A DNA stretch of 64,000 nucleotides from Flammeovirga sp. EKP202 (GTDB taxonomy: Bacteria > Bacteroidota > Bacteroidia > Cytophagales > Flammeovirgaceae), in the NCBI RefSeq assembly GCF_014534745.1, contig NZ_JACVVP010000008.1:124001-188000 (forward strand), written 5' to 3'. The notes below the pieces were generated by a model. That model searched no databases, was not told the DNA's origin, and saw nothing but the letters and a program-made list of their open reading frames with translations. The translations under genes were made by a program, and so were the position numbers. Below, piece by piece: positions 52,998 through 62,198 of this stretch (the stretch's first letter is position 1; the number at the start of each line of letters is the position of its first letter).

Positions 52998-54851
52998 ATG
53001 AATAATGGAAGTTTAAGAGGCCGAATTCTTACTGTGTTTATCTCCTTTTCAGTATTATTTAGCTGCATATCATTTATTACTTATAAATATATTCATAGAA
53101 GTGAAGAACTCGATCAAGTGAAAGCATGGTTAATGCACTTGGAGGTTAGTGTTTTGGATTTAATAAAAAGAGATGCTACTGATATCTCAAACGACCTTTC
53201 TTCAAACTATTACAATGAAACATCATTAAATGATTTTATCAATAAAAGGAGTAATAGAGTACATCTTGTATCGGTAAGTATTGATAAGTTGCTCAATCAT
53301 GAACAAATAAAAGATTGGGAATTAGAACCACATTTAATGTTTATTGACAGCCTAATTGATCGCTATAATGATCAAGTAGTTAATCTTATGCAAGCTAAAA
53401 AAGATTTAGGCTCGGATACAACTGGTTTGTACGGTCAAATGTATCAGAATGCTACGATCTTAAGTCAGCTTAATAACATAGAGCACATGAGATTGTTCGA
53501 TCAAATGCAGCTGAATGGAATGAAATACTTGCTGGATCCAAAGACCTCTTTTGTTTTAGAGATCAATAAGTCCGCCGGGCAGTTACAGCAAGAACTTGAA
53601 ATGTACCCTGCTAAAAATAAGTTTCTGATAGAGGCTGTAGATGATTATCTCTCGGCCTACAATGAGATTGTATTGATCTATTATAAGTTAGGGAAAAGTA
53701 ATAATGAAGGTCTAAAAGGAAAGTTAAATAGTACGGCTTCTTATATAGAGTCAGAATTTGATTCTTTAGGGACAGAGGTGTCTCGACGATTTATCTCTTT
53801 AATGTGGAAAGTAAAACTTTCTTATTTACTGGTTTCTTTAGCGGCTGTTTTATTTACAGTTATCATTGGATATTATACCGCTTCACGCGTTTCAATGCCA
53901 ATTACTGTATTACAAGATAAGACAAGAAGAATTATTGAAAACGGTTATGTGGCAAAGGGAGATGATGTTGATTTTAAAGAATTAAGAAAACCGACCAGAG
54001 AAGTGGCAGCATTGGCAGATTCGTTTCAGGAAATGTATGAGATGATCCAAAATCAGTTTGCGGAACTTGAACAGGGTAATCGAAAATTAAAAAGTTCTAA
54101 GAAAAAGTTAATGGAGAGCAATAGAGTGAAGGATCAATTCTTCTCTATTATTTCTCATGACTTAAAAGGTCCCATCAACACTCAGATTGGTTTCTTAAAG
54201 TTATTGATGGAAAGATCTAATGCCTTTTCTCCTGATGAGATTCAAAGTCTTTCCAAAGACATGTTGAACTCTATGAAAAACATGATGGCTTTGATGGAAA
54301 ACTTACTGTCTTGGTCTAGGTCTGCTTCTGACGCCATTAAATTTGATATCCAAAGACACAACATCACACAGGTCATCAATCGAAATCTCAGTTTATTACA
54401 ACCTAATGCCATTGAAAAGAAGATTACATTACTTTCAGAAGTAGAAAGAGATTTTCACGTGGAGATTGATAAAAATAGTATTGATTGTGTGATTAGAAAC
54501 TTACTGTCTAATGCCCTGAAGTTTACATCAGCCAATGGGAAAGGGATTATAAGTATCTCAGCGATGGAAAGAGGAGGGAAGTTAGAAGTAACGATTACTG
54601 ACAATGGAATTGGTATGTCTGAGGTAGAGTTGAAAAAGCTGATTGATCCAATGGTACAGTTCTCAAAGAAAGGGACCGCAAGAGAGAAAGGTGTAGGATT
54701 GGGGATGATCTTAGTACAAGATTTTGTAAAAAGGAATAATGCGAAACTCTTTATTGATTCCCAAGAGGGAGTAGGAACAAGGTGTACCGTTTTATTTGAT
54801 CTAATAGCCGAAGAAGAAAATACAACTATAAAGCAAGAGCAGCTATCCTAA
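52998..54851 (+). CDS. Membrane sensor histidine kinase
   Basis: 617 residues. TM1 (about 10-28), periplasmic helical sensor (about 30-272), TM2 (about 275-297), HAMP (about 298-355), coiled coil, HisKA with phospho-acceptor H387 in IISHDLKGPIN, and HATPase_c with NLLSNALKFT, ITDNGIGMS and EKGVGLGMILV. No receiver is attached. It follows the SpoIIE-type phosphatase on the same strand with 146 bases between. Its 3' end overlaps the convergent tsaC gene by 9 bases. The matching response regulator is not evident nearby. Confidence 0.92.
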   Translation: MNNGSLRGRILTVFISFSVLFSCISFITYKYIHRSEELDQVKAWLMHLEVSVLDLIKRDATDISNDLSSNYYNETSLNDFINKRSNRVHLVSVSIDKLLNHEQIKDWELEPHLMFIDSLIDRYNDQVVNLMQAKKDLGSDTTGLYGQMYQNATILSQLNNIEHMRLFDQMQLNGMKYLLDPKTSFVLEINKSAGQLQQELEMYPAKNKFLIEAVDDYLSAYNEIVLIYYKLGKSNNEGLKGKLNSTASYIESEFDSLGTEVSRRFISLMWKVKLSYLLVSLAAVLFTVIIGYYTASRVSMPITVLQDKTRRIIENGYVAKGDDVDFKELRKPTREVAALADSFQEMYEMIQNQFAELEQGNRKLKSSKKKLMESNRVKDQFFSIISHDLKGPINTQIGFLKLLMERSNAFSPDEIQSLSKDMLNSMKNMMALMENLLSWSRSASDAIKFDIQRHNITQVINRNLSLLQPNAIEKKITLLSEVERDFHVEIDKNSIDCVIRNLLSNALKFTSANGKGIISISAMERGGKLEVTITDNGIGMSEVELKKLIDPMVQFSKKGTAREKGVGLGMILVQDFVKRNNAKLFIDSQEGVGTRCTVLFDLIAEEENTTIKQEQLS

Positions 54852-55802
54852 GGATGCTGCTCTTTTGATTCTATCATTAATCGCTCTACCCAAACTTTCT
54901 TCTGGCATCCATTCGCCAAGAATATATTGAGGGCCGAGTTGATCGATTTCTCTTAAATACTTAAACAAGTTTTGTGCAGCTTCTTTCAAATCACCTTCCT
55001 CTGAAAGCACAAATTGTTTTTCTTCAGGAAGTTCATCAAACTTTGTTTTTAAAGAAAGCGTGACAACGTCTTGCCCTTCATGCTCTTTTAATAGTGTTTT
55101 GATATCACCTAGTAAAAGAGTTGCATTTGGAGCATAGTGTCTGTGGAGCATTCCTGGTGCTTTAGGTTGAGAAGAGGATTGAGCATTTACCTTTACAGTG
55201 CCAATTACCTTTTCTATTTCTTCAACCGGAATACCACCTTTTCTGTAAATTGTAGGCTCACCATTTGGAAAACCAACGATAGTAGACTCTACCCCTACAT
55301 TGCAAGCTCCTCCATCTAAAATATAAGGAATCAAATCCCCCAAACCATCTTGCACATGTTGTGCAGTAGTGGGGCTAATATATCCAAACTTGTTGGCACT
55401 TGGTGCAGCAACAGGAAAATCTAATGAGGCTAGAAGTGACAAAGTAAGTTCATGATTTGGAACACGAACGGCTACGGTATCCAATCCACTTGTAATAAGA
55501 TCGTGAATTTGATCTGACTTCGGTAAAACCATTGTCAAAGAGCCAGGCCAAAAAGCTGCGGCTAGTTTTTCAGCTTGGGGAGGCAATTCTGAAATATAAG
55601 GTTTTAGACGTTCTAATGAATTACTATGTACAATGAGTGGATCAAAACTAGGACGTTCTTTTGCTTCAAAAATCATAGAAGCGGCCTTCTGATCTAAAGC
55701 ATTTCCTGCAAGTCCATACACCGTTTCTGTAGGCAACCCAATCAGTTGACCACTGTCTAATACCTCTTTTGCCTTCTCTATGGAATGATCAATTAAAGCC
55801 AT
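54843..55802 (-). CDS. tsaC: L-threonylcarbamoyladenylate synthase (Sua5 type)
   Basis: Makes threonylcarbamoyl-AMP for the t6A modification of tRNAs that read ANN codons. The YrdC domain (about 1-200) shows GLPTETVYGLAGNA, the K/R motif AKERPSFDPLIVH and APSANKFGYISPTTAQHV. A C-terminal Sua5 domain (about 220-319) follows a KAPGMLHRHYAP linker. At 319 residues it is the longer Sua5 form rather than short TsaC. Its gene starts 2 bases after the VC0807-like gene, so they share a transcript. Confidence 0.95.
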   Translation of the reverse strand: MALIDHSIEKAKEVLDSGQLIGLPTETVYGLAGNALDQKAASMIFEAKERPSFDPLIVHSNSLERLKPYISELPPQAEKLAAAFWPGSLTMVLPKSDQIHDLITSGLDTVAVRVPNHELTLSLLASLDFPVAAPSANKFGYISPTTAQHVQDGLGDLIPYILDGGACNVGVESTIVGFPNGEPTIYRKGGIPVEEIEKVIGTVKVNAQSSSQPKAPGMLHRHYAPNATLLLGDIKTLLKEHEGQDVVTLSLKTKFDELPEEKQFVLSEEGDLKEAAQNLFKYLREIDQLGPQYILGEWMPEESLGRAINDRIKRAASLG

Positions 55803-55804
55803 TT

Positions 55805-56533
55805 TTATTTTTCTTTCTCTTTTTCAACTTCTTCAAACCCTACAAGAACTTCCTGCATTTCAAATCCAGTATATTCTTTAACCCCTTTGATAAGGTACAT
55901 CAATGCTCCCATCATCACAATGGTAGAAGGAATAGCAATGACTACCCAACTCCATGCGGTCATTTGTCCAAGTTCTTTTGTAAACTCAACTGTATTGGAA
56001 TCGCTTTTTACAATCACTTTTGCTAAAATATAGTTCAATGCAGATGATAAAAAGAAGGACCCCGCCAGCATGAAAGATGTATTTTTTAAACGTTTTTCGA
56101 AAAGCTCTCGAGTATTTCTAAATTTTAATTGGGTTTCAATTTTTTTGACATCCAAGAAGTTTTCATTGTAAAGTAATTTCTCCACCAAAGGGTACTTTGT
56201 AAAAGTAGAGATGAAAACGATCACACCGATAACACCTGGAATCATTGCCTCTTTAATTGCAATATAGTCAGCTGGTAAATGCAGCAATTTAATTCCTCCC
56301 GTTAGGGCCACATTGATTAAACCTAATACAGCTATGATACTAATATCTTTACGAACAATAAAGTCATAAATACCATATACAAGAGGAAAAGCGATAGCAA
56401 TAAGCACTGAGTATAAATCGCCCAAGTATTCAGGATCACTCAATTTGCTCATCACAAATGAAGGAATAACGATATTGAGTAATAAACTTACTACAGGGGA
56501 TTCCTTTTTCTTTTGTTTTTTTTCTAATTGCAT
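55805..56533 (-). CDS. VC0807-like multi-pass membrane protein
   Basis: 242 residues with about five or six hydrophobic helices (starting SLLLNIVIPSFVMSKL) and charged ends (MQLEKKQKKKES and EVEKEKEK). The pattern of an early YDFIVRKDISIIAVLGLINVALTGG region and a later GVIGVIVFISTFTKYPL region fits the VC0807 family of unknown function. It is in the inner membrane. It is co-transcribed with tsaC, which does not by itself reveal its role. Confidence 0.75.
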   Translation of the reverse strand: MQLEKKQKKKESPVVSLLLNIVIPSFVMSKLSDPEYLGDLYSVLIAIAFPLVYGIYDFIVRKDISIIAVLGLINVALTGGIKLLHLPADYIAIKEAMIPGVIGVIVFISTFTKYPLVEKLLYNENFLDVKKIETQLKFRNTRELFEKRLKNTSFMLAGSFFLSSALNYILAKVIVKSDSNTVEFTKELGQMTAWSWVVIAIPSTIVMMGALMYLIKGVKEYTGFEMQEVLVGFEEVEKEKEK

Positions 56534-56584
56534 TTTTTTGAGGTATGAAGTTTGTTCACTTCTTTATATTGTAATAAAATCTCA

Positions 56585-56592
56585 CAAAGATA
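56585..56592 (-). promoter_or_regulatory. Possible -7 element of the VC0807-tsaC operon
   Basis: The minus strand reads TATCTTTG, an exact TAnnTTTG match 52 bases before the first start of the operon. Confidence 0.38.
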
Positions 56593-56623
56593 CAGAATAA
56601 AAAAACCATTGAAAATACGCATT

Positions 56624-58309
56624 GTGAATAGACGTCAAATTTTATTTTTTTTCATCCTATTTTTTAGTTCAATAGGTGTCCAAGCTCAATCACAATTCCC
56701 TCCATCTTTTGATTTGGCAGGAGATGAGCGTTTTCCAAGCATAACTTCAGATGGGAAAGTGCTCCTTTTTGCACGAGAAAGCGAAGAAGGATTTACTTTT
56801 CATTTGTCCAATAAGATTGATGGTAAGTTTATGCCTCCAACTACTTTGATGCTTCCAAAAGATCTGCCTTATCCAACCGGTCCGATGATTAGTTATGATG
56901 GACGTTGGATTTACTTTTCAGCGAAAGGACAAACATCGGGTAGTGATATTTATCGTATGAAGAGATGGGGACGCCGACTAGGAAAACCGGAGAAAATTGA
57001 AGGGAAAGTAAATACAAGCGGTTATGAAATGTATCCATCATTAACAAAAGATGGAAAAGGACTTTATTTTTCTCGTTTGGATGATGTTTCTGATCCCATG
57101 GATTTGAAATATGCTATTTACTATTCTGAGTTGGACAGTGATGGAAAATGGGGAGAACCTGTTAAGTTACCGGAAGGAGTGAATTTGTATAGTGAGAAAG
57201 AGCCAAAAATCCTTCCTGATAGTAAAACTTTAATGTTCACTTCTAAGATTAGTGACGAGAGTTTTGATTATGATGTAATGATGGCTAGAAAAAATGAAGA
57301 TGGTACTTGGTCAGATCCTGAACCAGTTTTATCCATCAATCAAAGTAAACTGAATCACCCTCCTTGTATTGATGGAGTGAGTCAGAAAGCTTATTTTTCT
57401 AAGGAAGGGAAGTTGATGGAAATTCCTTTGAATAAAGTAATAGAAACTACGACAGAAGTGAAAAAGGAAGTTGCTTTAAGCAGAAATACAGATACTTCAA
57501 CACAAAGTGATCAATCTGAGAAAAAAGAAACATCACCTGCAAAAAAGCCTTCTACTGTATCTTCTTTTTCTGACTTAGGTTTTGATATTAAAGATTATGT
57601 ACCAGAACCTAAATACAAAGCAATTATCATAGGTATCAATACTTATAATGATGGTAAAATTGCCAGTTTGGATAATCCTGAAAAAGATGCTTCATCCTTA
57701 CAAGAAATTTTGACGACATATTACTCATTTGGGAAAGAGGATGTAAAACTATTGCTTAGCCCTACAAGGGAAAACCTTATTGAAACATTTGATGCCATGA
57801 TGGAGGAGTCTTCAGAGAATGATCATATCTTGATTTTTTATGCAGGACATGGACATTGGGATCAAAGACGTAAGGCAGGGTATTGGTTGCCTTCAGATGC
57901 AAAAGCAAAAAGTACTGCCAACTGGGTGAGAAATTCTACCATAAAAGAATATGTAGCCTCTTTTAAAGCAAAGCACGTGTTGTTAATTTCTGATGCTTGT
58001 TTTTCTGGCTCTATTTTCAAAACAAGAGCGGCTTTTGATGGAGCAGATAAATCAATCAAAGCTTTAGAGGACCTGCCGTCTAGAAAAGCGATGACATCGG
58101 GTACACTAAAGGAAGTGCCTGATGAAAGTGTATTTGTGAAATATTTACAGAAACGTTTGGTCAGCAATCAAGAAAAATTTATCAGTGCAAGATCATTATT
58201 TGATAGCTTTAGAGTTGCAGTAATGAACAACAGTGAAAATGTGCCTCAGTTTGGTGTAATCAATCAAACGGGCGATGAAGGAGGTGGATTTATCTTTATC
58301 AGAAAATAA
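56624..58309 (+). CDS. Secreted PD40 propeller plus caspase-like (C14) protease
   Basis: I use the GTG at 56624 because it begins a signal peptide (NRRQILFFFILFFSSIGVQA, then Q); TTG starts at 56552 and 56609 would add a basic tail. The mature N-terminal half (about 30-270) is a PD40-type propeller with repeats such as GRWIYFSAKGQTSGSDIYRM. After a Ser/Thr/Lys linker (about 275-315) comes a caspase-like domain from about 325 (YKAIIIGINTYND) with the catalytic dyad H409 in YAGHGHW and C459 in SDACFSGS. It should act in the periplasm or outside. Its substrate is unknown. Single gene. Confidence 0.88.
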   Translation: MNRRQILFFFILFFSSIGVQAQSQFPPSFDLAGDERFPSITSDGKVLLFARESEEGFTFHLSNKIDGKFMPPTTLMLPKDLPYPTGPMISYDGRWIYFSAKGQTSGSDIYRMKRWGRRLGKPEKIEGKVNTSGYEMYPSLTKDGKGLYFSRLDDVSDPMDLKYAIYYSELDSDGKWGEPVKLPEGVNLYSEKEPKILPDSKTLMFTSKISDESFDYDVMMARKNEDGTWSDPEPVLSINQSKLNHPPCIDGVSQKAYFSKEGKLMEIPLNKVIETTTEVKKEVALSRNTDTSTQSDQSEKKETSPAKKPSTVSSFSDLGFDIKDYVPEPKYKAIIIGINTYNDGKIASLDNPEKDASSLQEILTTYYSFGKEDVKLLLSPTRENLIETFDAMMEESSENDHILIFYAGHGHWDQRRKAGYWLPSDAKAKSTANWVRNSTIKEYVASFKAKHVLLISDACFSGSIFKTRAAFDGADKSIKALEDLPSRKAMTSGTLKEVPDESVFVKYLQKRLVSNQEKFISARSLFDSFRVAVMNNSENVPQFGVINQTGDEGGGFIFIRK

Positions 58310-58394
58310 TCAAGTGCCATAGAAGTAACATACCATTGTTGATTTTTATAAAACATCACTTTGAGCATAAATTCTTGAGCAAAGAAAACTAAAA

Positions 58395-58448
58395 AAGAAC
58401 CGATCTGAATGAAAATTTAAATTCATTTAGTATCGGTTCTTTTTTTTT
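58395..58448 (+). terminator. Terminator of the caspase-like gene
   Basis: The stem AAGAACCGAT / ATCGGTTCTT extends inward through CTGAATGAA and TTCATTTAG and is followed by a run of nine Ts. Confidence 0.88.
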
Positions 58449-58503
58449 ATTACATTTAAAAATGAATAATCACTCTTTTAATACACTAATTAAAACTTAA
58501 CTT

Positions 58504-58896
58504 ATGACTGATTCTCAACAAAATTTTATTGAAGGCGTTTGGTTAACTGGCCTTAAAGATGCACATGTTGCTATTGAAGTAGATGACAACGGAAAAGCAC
58601 AAGGTAGAATTGTTTGGATGGAAAGAGATAAGGAAGAAGATGGAGGTCCAAGAATTGATAAGCTAAACCCAGATTCTTCTTTGAGAGAACGATTATTGGA
58701 AGATATGTATATCTTAATTGATTTTGAATACAAAGGCAATGGAACCTGGGAAAATGGGTCAGTTTATGACCCTGATTCAGGAAAAACGTATAGTGGAAGT
58801 ATTCAGAGTACTGGGCCAAACGTATTAAAAATGAGAGGTTATGTTGGTATCAAACTTTTTGGTAGAACAGAACTTTGGACAAGAGTCAACGATTAA
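58504..58896 (+). CDS. DUF2147 family protein
   Basis: 130 residues. The family pattern is visible: an IEGVWLTG start, GRIVWMERDKEEDGGPRID-type segment, LLEDMYILIDFEYKGNGTWENGSVYDPDSGKTY, and LKMRGYVGIKLFGRTELW at the end. It is a lipocalin-like small beta barrel. Most DUF2147 proteins carry a signal peptide; this one begins TDSQQNFIEGVW and appears cytoplasmic. Function unknown. The acyl-CoA-binding protein gene follows about 125 bases later on the same strand. Confidence 0.92.
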   Translation: MTDSQQNFIEGVWLTGLKDAHVAIEVDDNGKAQGRIVWMERDKEEDGGPRIDKLNPDSSLRERLLEDMYILIDFEYKGNGTWENGSVYDPDSGKTYSGSIQSTGPNVLKMRGYVGIKLFGRTELWTRVND

Positions 58897-59022
58897 TTTT
58901 TTTATATAAACCGATGAAGTGAAGAAATCAGGAGCATTCTTCAGATTTATTTTGTTTTAATAATAGATCTATTGATCTGCTAATATTTTCATTTTATCAA
59001 CATAAACAACACTTTATACACT

Positions 59023-59274
59023 ATGGCATCAGATGCTTTTAAAGACGCGCAAGTAAGAGTCAATCAATTATCAGAAAGACCATCAAATGATGATCTATTG
59101 AAGTTGTATGCTTTTTTTAAGCAGGCAACAGAAGGAGATGTGAATACAGAAAGACCTGGAGGTTTCGATTTTAAAGGAAATGCGAAATGGGATGCATGGA
59201 AAAAAATTGAAGGGACTTCAGCAGAGGACGCTGAATCGAAATACATCACATTGGTTAATCAATTGGAAGGTTAA
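59023..59274 (+). CDS. Acyl-CoA-binding protein
   Basis: 83 residues, cytoplasmic, four-helix ACBP. It shows DAFKDAQVRVNQL, the LLKLYAFFKQATEGDVNTERPG motif with conserved tyrosine and lysine, and FKGNAKWDAWKKIEGTSAEDAESKYI. It binds medium- to long-chain acyl-CoA in the cytosol. ACBP is common in eukaryotes and present in a minority of bacteria, including Bacteroidota. It has its own terminator. Confidence 0.96.
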   Translation: MASDAFKDAQVRVNQLSERPSNDDLLKLYAFFKQATEGDVNTERPGGFDFKGNAKWDAWKKIEGTSAEDAESKYITLVNQLEG

Positions 59275-59304
59275 GCGCTTAGTGCTTAACTAAAAATAAG
59301 TGAA

Positions 59305-59338
59305 AAAAAAAGTGAAGCCTTAAAACTTCACTTTTTTG
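59305..59338. terminator. Bidirectional terminator
   Basis: The stem AAAGTGAAG / CTTCACTTT with an 8-base loop, A-tract on one side and T-tract on the other, lies between the ACBP gene and the convergent LysM gene. Confidence 0.88.
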
Positions 59339-59368
59339 TCTTAGTACTTGTCAAAGAAAAATCAACAA

Positions 59369-61897
59369 TTAAGCAATCATACCGCTACCTTTTGAAGGAC
59401 TTTTGGCAAAGCTTAATCCAGATTTCATCATGCTATTTCCACGGTCAGCAACTCTTTTATCTGCTGGACCTTCTTTATTTACTATTTCTTGAATGACCTC
59501 TCTTTCATCAATCAAAGCCAATTGTTCATAAGAAGCATAACCTCTTTTTCGTGCTATTGAATTGATGGCGTCAGAGAACATTTGTCCAGTTTTTACAATC
59601 CATTTATTCACCGTCATGTCAATAGCAAAACCCAATCCCATTGCAGAATTGATAAAATCGGTCAATGGCACTGTACTTGATCTAAAGCCACTCGTTTGAA
59701 TATTGAGCTTGATACCTAAAGCAGGTTTAGCGTAGGCTTTGACTGATTGCTCAATTTGTGCTTTGATCAAATCAGGGTGGAAAGCCGCTCTGATAAACGG
59801 TCCATAAAGTTGATGGTCACCACGAAGTGCTTTTTCAGCCTCAATTCCTTTTAGAGTACCACGGTTAGGGAATTGAATAATTAATTCTCCTTGATGAATA
59901 TCGTTGTTTCTGGTAGTATAAGTTACATCAATTCCTGCTGCTTGGAAAATGGATTTAAAAAGTGCAGGCTGACTTACTTTCATTCGGGCAATGACAGGGG
60001 CTAAACCTCTTCCTCCTCCAGCAAATTGAATAAAACCATAAGAGAAAAAGGCTTTATCATAACTGTTGATTGCGTCAAAGTTACCTTCATGACTTGAAAC
60101 GACTTGCATGGCTTGTGCTAAAGTCGTAGAAAGACCCACATCTGTATAAACTTTTAAAGGTACATTTGAAGGTAACGATTTACCAACATAACCTACTCCA
60201 TCATAATACTGATTATAACCACTTCTTACAAAATTGGTAAATTCAGCTACTTCTGTTTTTCCTGTAATCGGATGAGGGAATTGTAATCTGAATTTCGTAA
60301 ACTCTCTTAAGAATTTAAACGTAATATCGTTCGGTTGAATTTCACCATATTTAAATACATTGGTCCCCATCATTTGAGCCCTTGTTGGAGATTCTACCCA
60401 CCAATTCAATCGATATTTATTTTGCAGATTTTTGATAGCTGCAAGCGTTTTTGGAATACCATTGCCAGGTACTACACCTTCAGACCTTTGAGCAATAGCA
60501 TGAGCATTTTCGTTATGAATACTTGACAAACTGCCTAATTGTACCAAACGTTGCTGAATTTTCTGAACATCGTCTGGTGACATTCTATAGTTGCTACCAA
60601 TAGGTCCTCTTAATCCACTTGTGAACACTCCTTTTCCGTCCACTTTATTCAGTTGATAAATACTTCGTCCTTGTTGGTTTTTGATATTATTTGAACCTTG
60701 AGAAGGTGCTTGAGTTGTAGAAGATGGAATCATCAATTGCTGCCCAACATAAATTCTACCTTGAGGTAGTTTATTTGCCGCTACTAAAGCTTGAGGAGTA
60801 ATATTAAACTTCTTCGCAATTTTAGAGATGTAATCACCGGATTGAACAGTATATACCCTAAGGTTGTTGGTAGGGGCAGGGGGAGTCGGTGTAGGATGAA
60901 CCGGCGGTGGAGGTGTTATTGGATTAACAGGCTTGGCAGTAGATTTTGCAGGTATCTTTAAGGGTTGGCCAATGTAAATTGTAGCATCAATGGCCATATT
61001 ATTTGCCGCTAAAATCTCAGCAGGGCTACACCCATATTTTCGTCCAATAGCATATAATGATTCACCTCTTTGAACGGTATGTGTTTTACTACTTTCATTT
61101 GGAGAAGGAGTTGTTACCTCAGGAGCTACTTTCGGAACACCTTTGACTTTTAATTCTTGTCCAATATAAATAGGGGTACTCCCGTCTAGTCCATTTAAAG
61201 CCAATATTTGCTGAGGACTTAGGCCTACTTTTCTAGAAATCTGATATAACGTATCACCTTGTTGTACTGTGTATACAATTTTATCTTGTGTAGTTGGAGT
61301 GCTTTTTACAGTAGTGGTTGATGTAATAGGTGTAGTTTTCGGGGCAGCACTAGGTATTTTTAGTGTTTGCCCAATATAAATAGGAGCATTATTTCCTAAT
61401 CCGTTTTCTTCTAAAATAGCTTGAGGTGTTGTACTGTATTTTCTTGAAATAGCGTACAACGATTCTCCGGCTGAAACCGTATGCGTTTTTTGATCAGGTT
61501 GACTGCTTGGAGTAGATGTCGTCGGGGTAGGAGTAATAGTGCTACTACTCGTATTAGAACTATCTTTTGATGGAATCTTTAATACCTGTCCAATATATAA
61601 ACCATCTGAAGGACTCAATCCGTTGAGCGCCAAAATTTCAGAAGGAGTTACGCCGTATTTTCTTCCAATGGCATACAATGAATCTCCTTTTGCTACAGTA
61701 TAGGTACTTGTATTCGTTGTACTCGAATTGGAAGGAGGGGGTGTGTTACTATTCGATTTGGCCACAATGATTTCTTGACCAATTTGTAAAGGAGGTGCAC
61801 TTGACCATCCATTTAAAGCTAATATTTCTTGGGTTGATATATTATTCTTTCTTGAAATACCATATAAAGTATCTCCTGCAACTACAGTATATTTCAT
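59369..61897 (-). CDS. Six-LysM protein with lysozyme-like C-terminal region
   Basis: 842 residues from the ATG at 61897, where the first LysM begins directly (KYTVVAGDTLYGISRK); a GTG at 61945 would add 16 residues that are not a signal peptide. Six LysM repeats (each about 43 residues, ending IYIGQxLKIP) are joined by Ser/Thr/Pro linkers and fill about residues 1-400. They bind peptidoglycan or chitin-like glycans. The C-terminal 430 residues include a SSHEGNFDAINSYDKAFFSYGFIQF segment (glutamate near residue 603) that looks like a lysozyme or chitosanase-type active site, but I cannot name the family. No Sec signal is seen, so the export route is unclear. Confidence 0.85.
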   Translation of the reverse strand: MKYTVVAGDTLYGISRKNNISTQEILALNGWSSAPPLQIGQEIIVAKSNSNTPPPSNSSTTNTSTYTVAKGDSLYAIGRKYGVTPSEILALNGLSPSDGLYIGQVLKIPSKDSSNTSSSTITPTPTTSTPSSQPDQKTHTVSAGESLYAISRKYSTTPQAILEENGLGNNAPIYIGQTLKIPSAAPKTTPITSTTTVKSTPTTQDKIVYTVQQGDTLYQISRKVGLSPQQILALNGLDGSTPIYIGQELKVKGVPKVAPEVTTPSPNESSKTHTVQRGESLYAIGRKYGCSPAEILAANNMAIDATIYIGQPLKIPAKSTAKPVNPITPPPPVHPTPTPPAPTNNLRVYTVQSGDYISKIAKKFNITPQALVAANKLPQGRIYVGQQLMIPSSTTQAPSQGSNNIKNQQGRSIYQLNKVDGKGVFTSGLRGPIGSNYRMSPDDVQKIQQRLVQLGSLSSIHNENAHAIAQRSEGVVPGNGIPKTLAAIKNLQNKYRLNWWVESPTRAQMMGTNVFKYGEIQPNDITFKFLREFTKFRLQFPHPITGKTEVAEFTNFVRSGYNQYYDGVGYVGKSLPSNVPLKVYTDVGLSTTLAQAMQVVSSHEGNFDAINSYDKAFFSYGFIQFAGGGRGLAPVIARMKVSQPALFKSIFQAAGIDVTYTTRNNDIHQGELIIQFPNRGTLKGIEAEKALRGDHQLYGPFIRAAFHPDLIKAQIEQSVKAYAKPALGIKLNIQTSGFRSSTVPLTDFINSAMGLGFAIDMTVNKWIVKTGQMFSDAINSIARKRGYASYEQLALIDEREVIQEIVNKEGPADKRVADRGNSMMKSGLSFAKSPSKGSGMIA

Positions 61898-62198
61898 AAA
61901 AACAATATGTTTTGGCGTATTTTTTTGCTTTGCTTGATAAGGCACATTGATACGATAAGATGTAATGTAATGTTTTAGAAATCTTATACTTAAGGTTTTT
62001 TGTTGAATTTAAGCCTATCATCAAGACATTAAAAACTATGTTTCCAAAATGCCCTGATTAAAAAACTTACATAAGTATTATTCTTCCATTAAAAATTCAT
62101 ACATTGTTTAAACAAACACTTATAATATCCATTTTTTACTCAATTTAATCAACATAATTTTGATTCGGTAGAAAATGGAACAGTTTAATACGGTAATT
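61898..62198. other. Intergenic region between divergent genes
   Basis: About 300 AT-rich bases hold the promoters for the LysM gene on the left and the NlpC/P60 gene on the right. The only motif I can support is the -7 element at 62155-62162. No further gene is seen. Confidence 0.5.
62155..62162 (+). promoter_or_regulatory. Possible -7 element of the NlpC/P60 gene
   Basis: TAATTTTG matches TAnnTTTG and lies 37 bases before the ATG at 62199. A start at 62175 would leave almost no leader, which supports 62199. Confidence 0.4.

Noticed and set aside
59605-61945. LysM repeats considered as a DNA repeat or CRISPR-like array
   Set aside because: The periodic DNA similarity follows protein repeats of about 43 residues with variable linkers; there are no identical short repeats with unique spacers.
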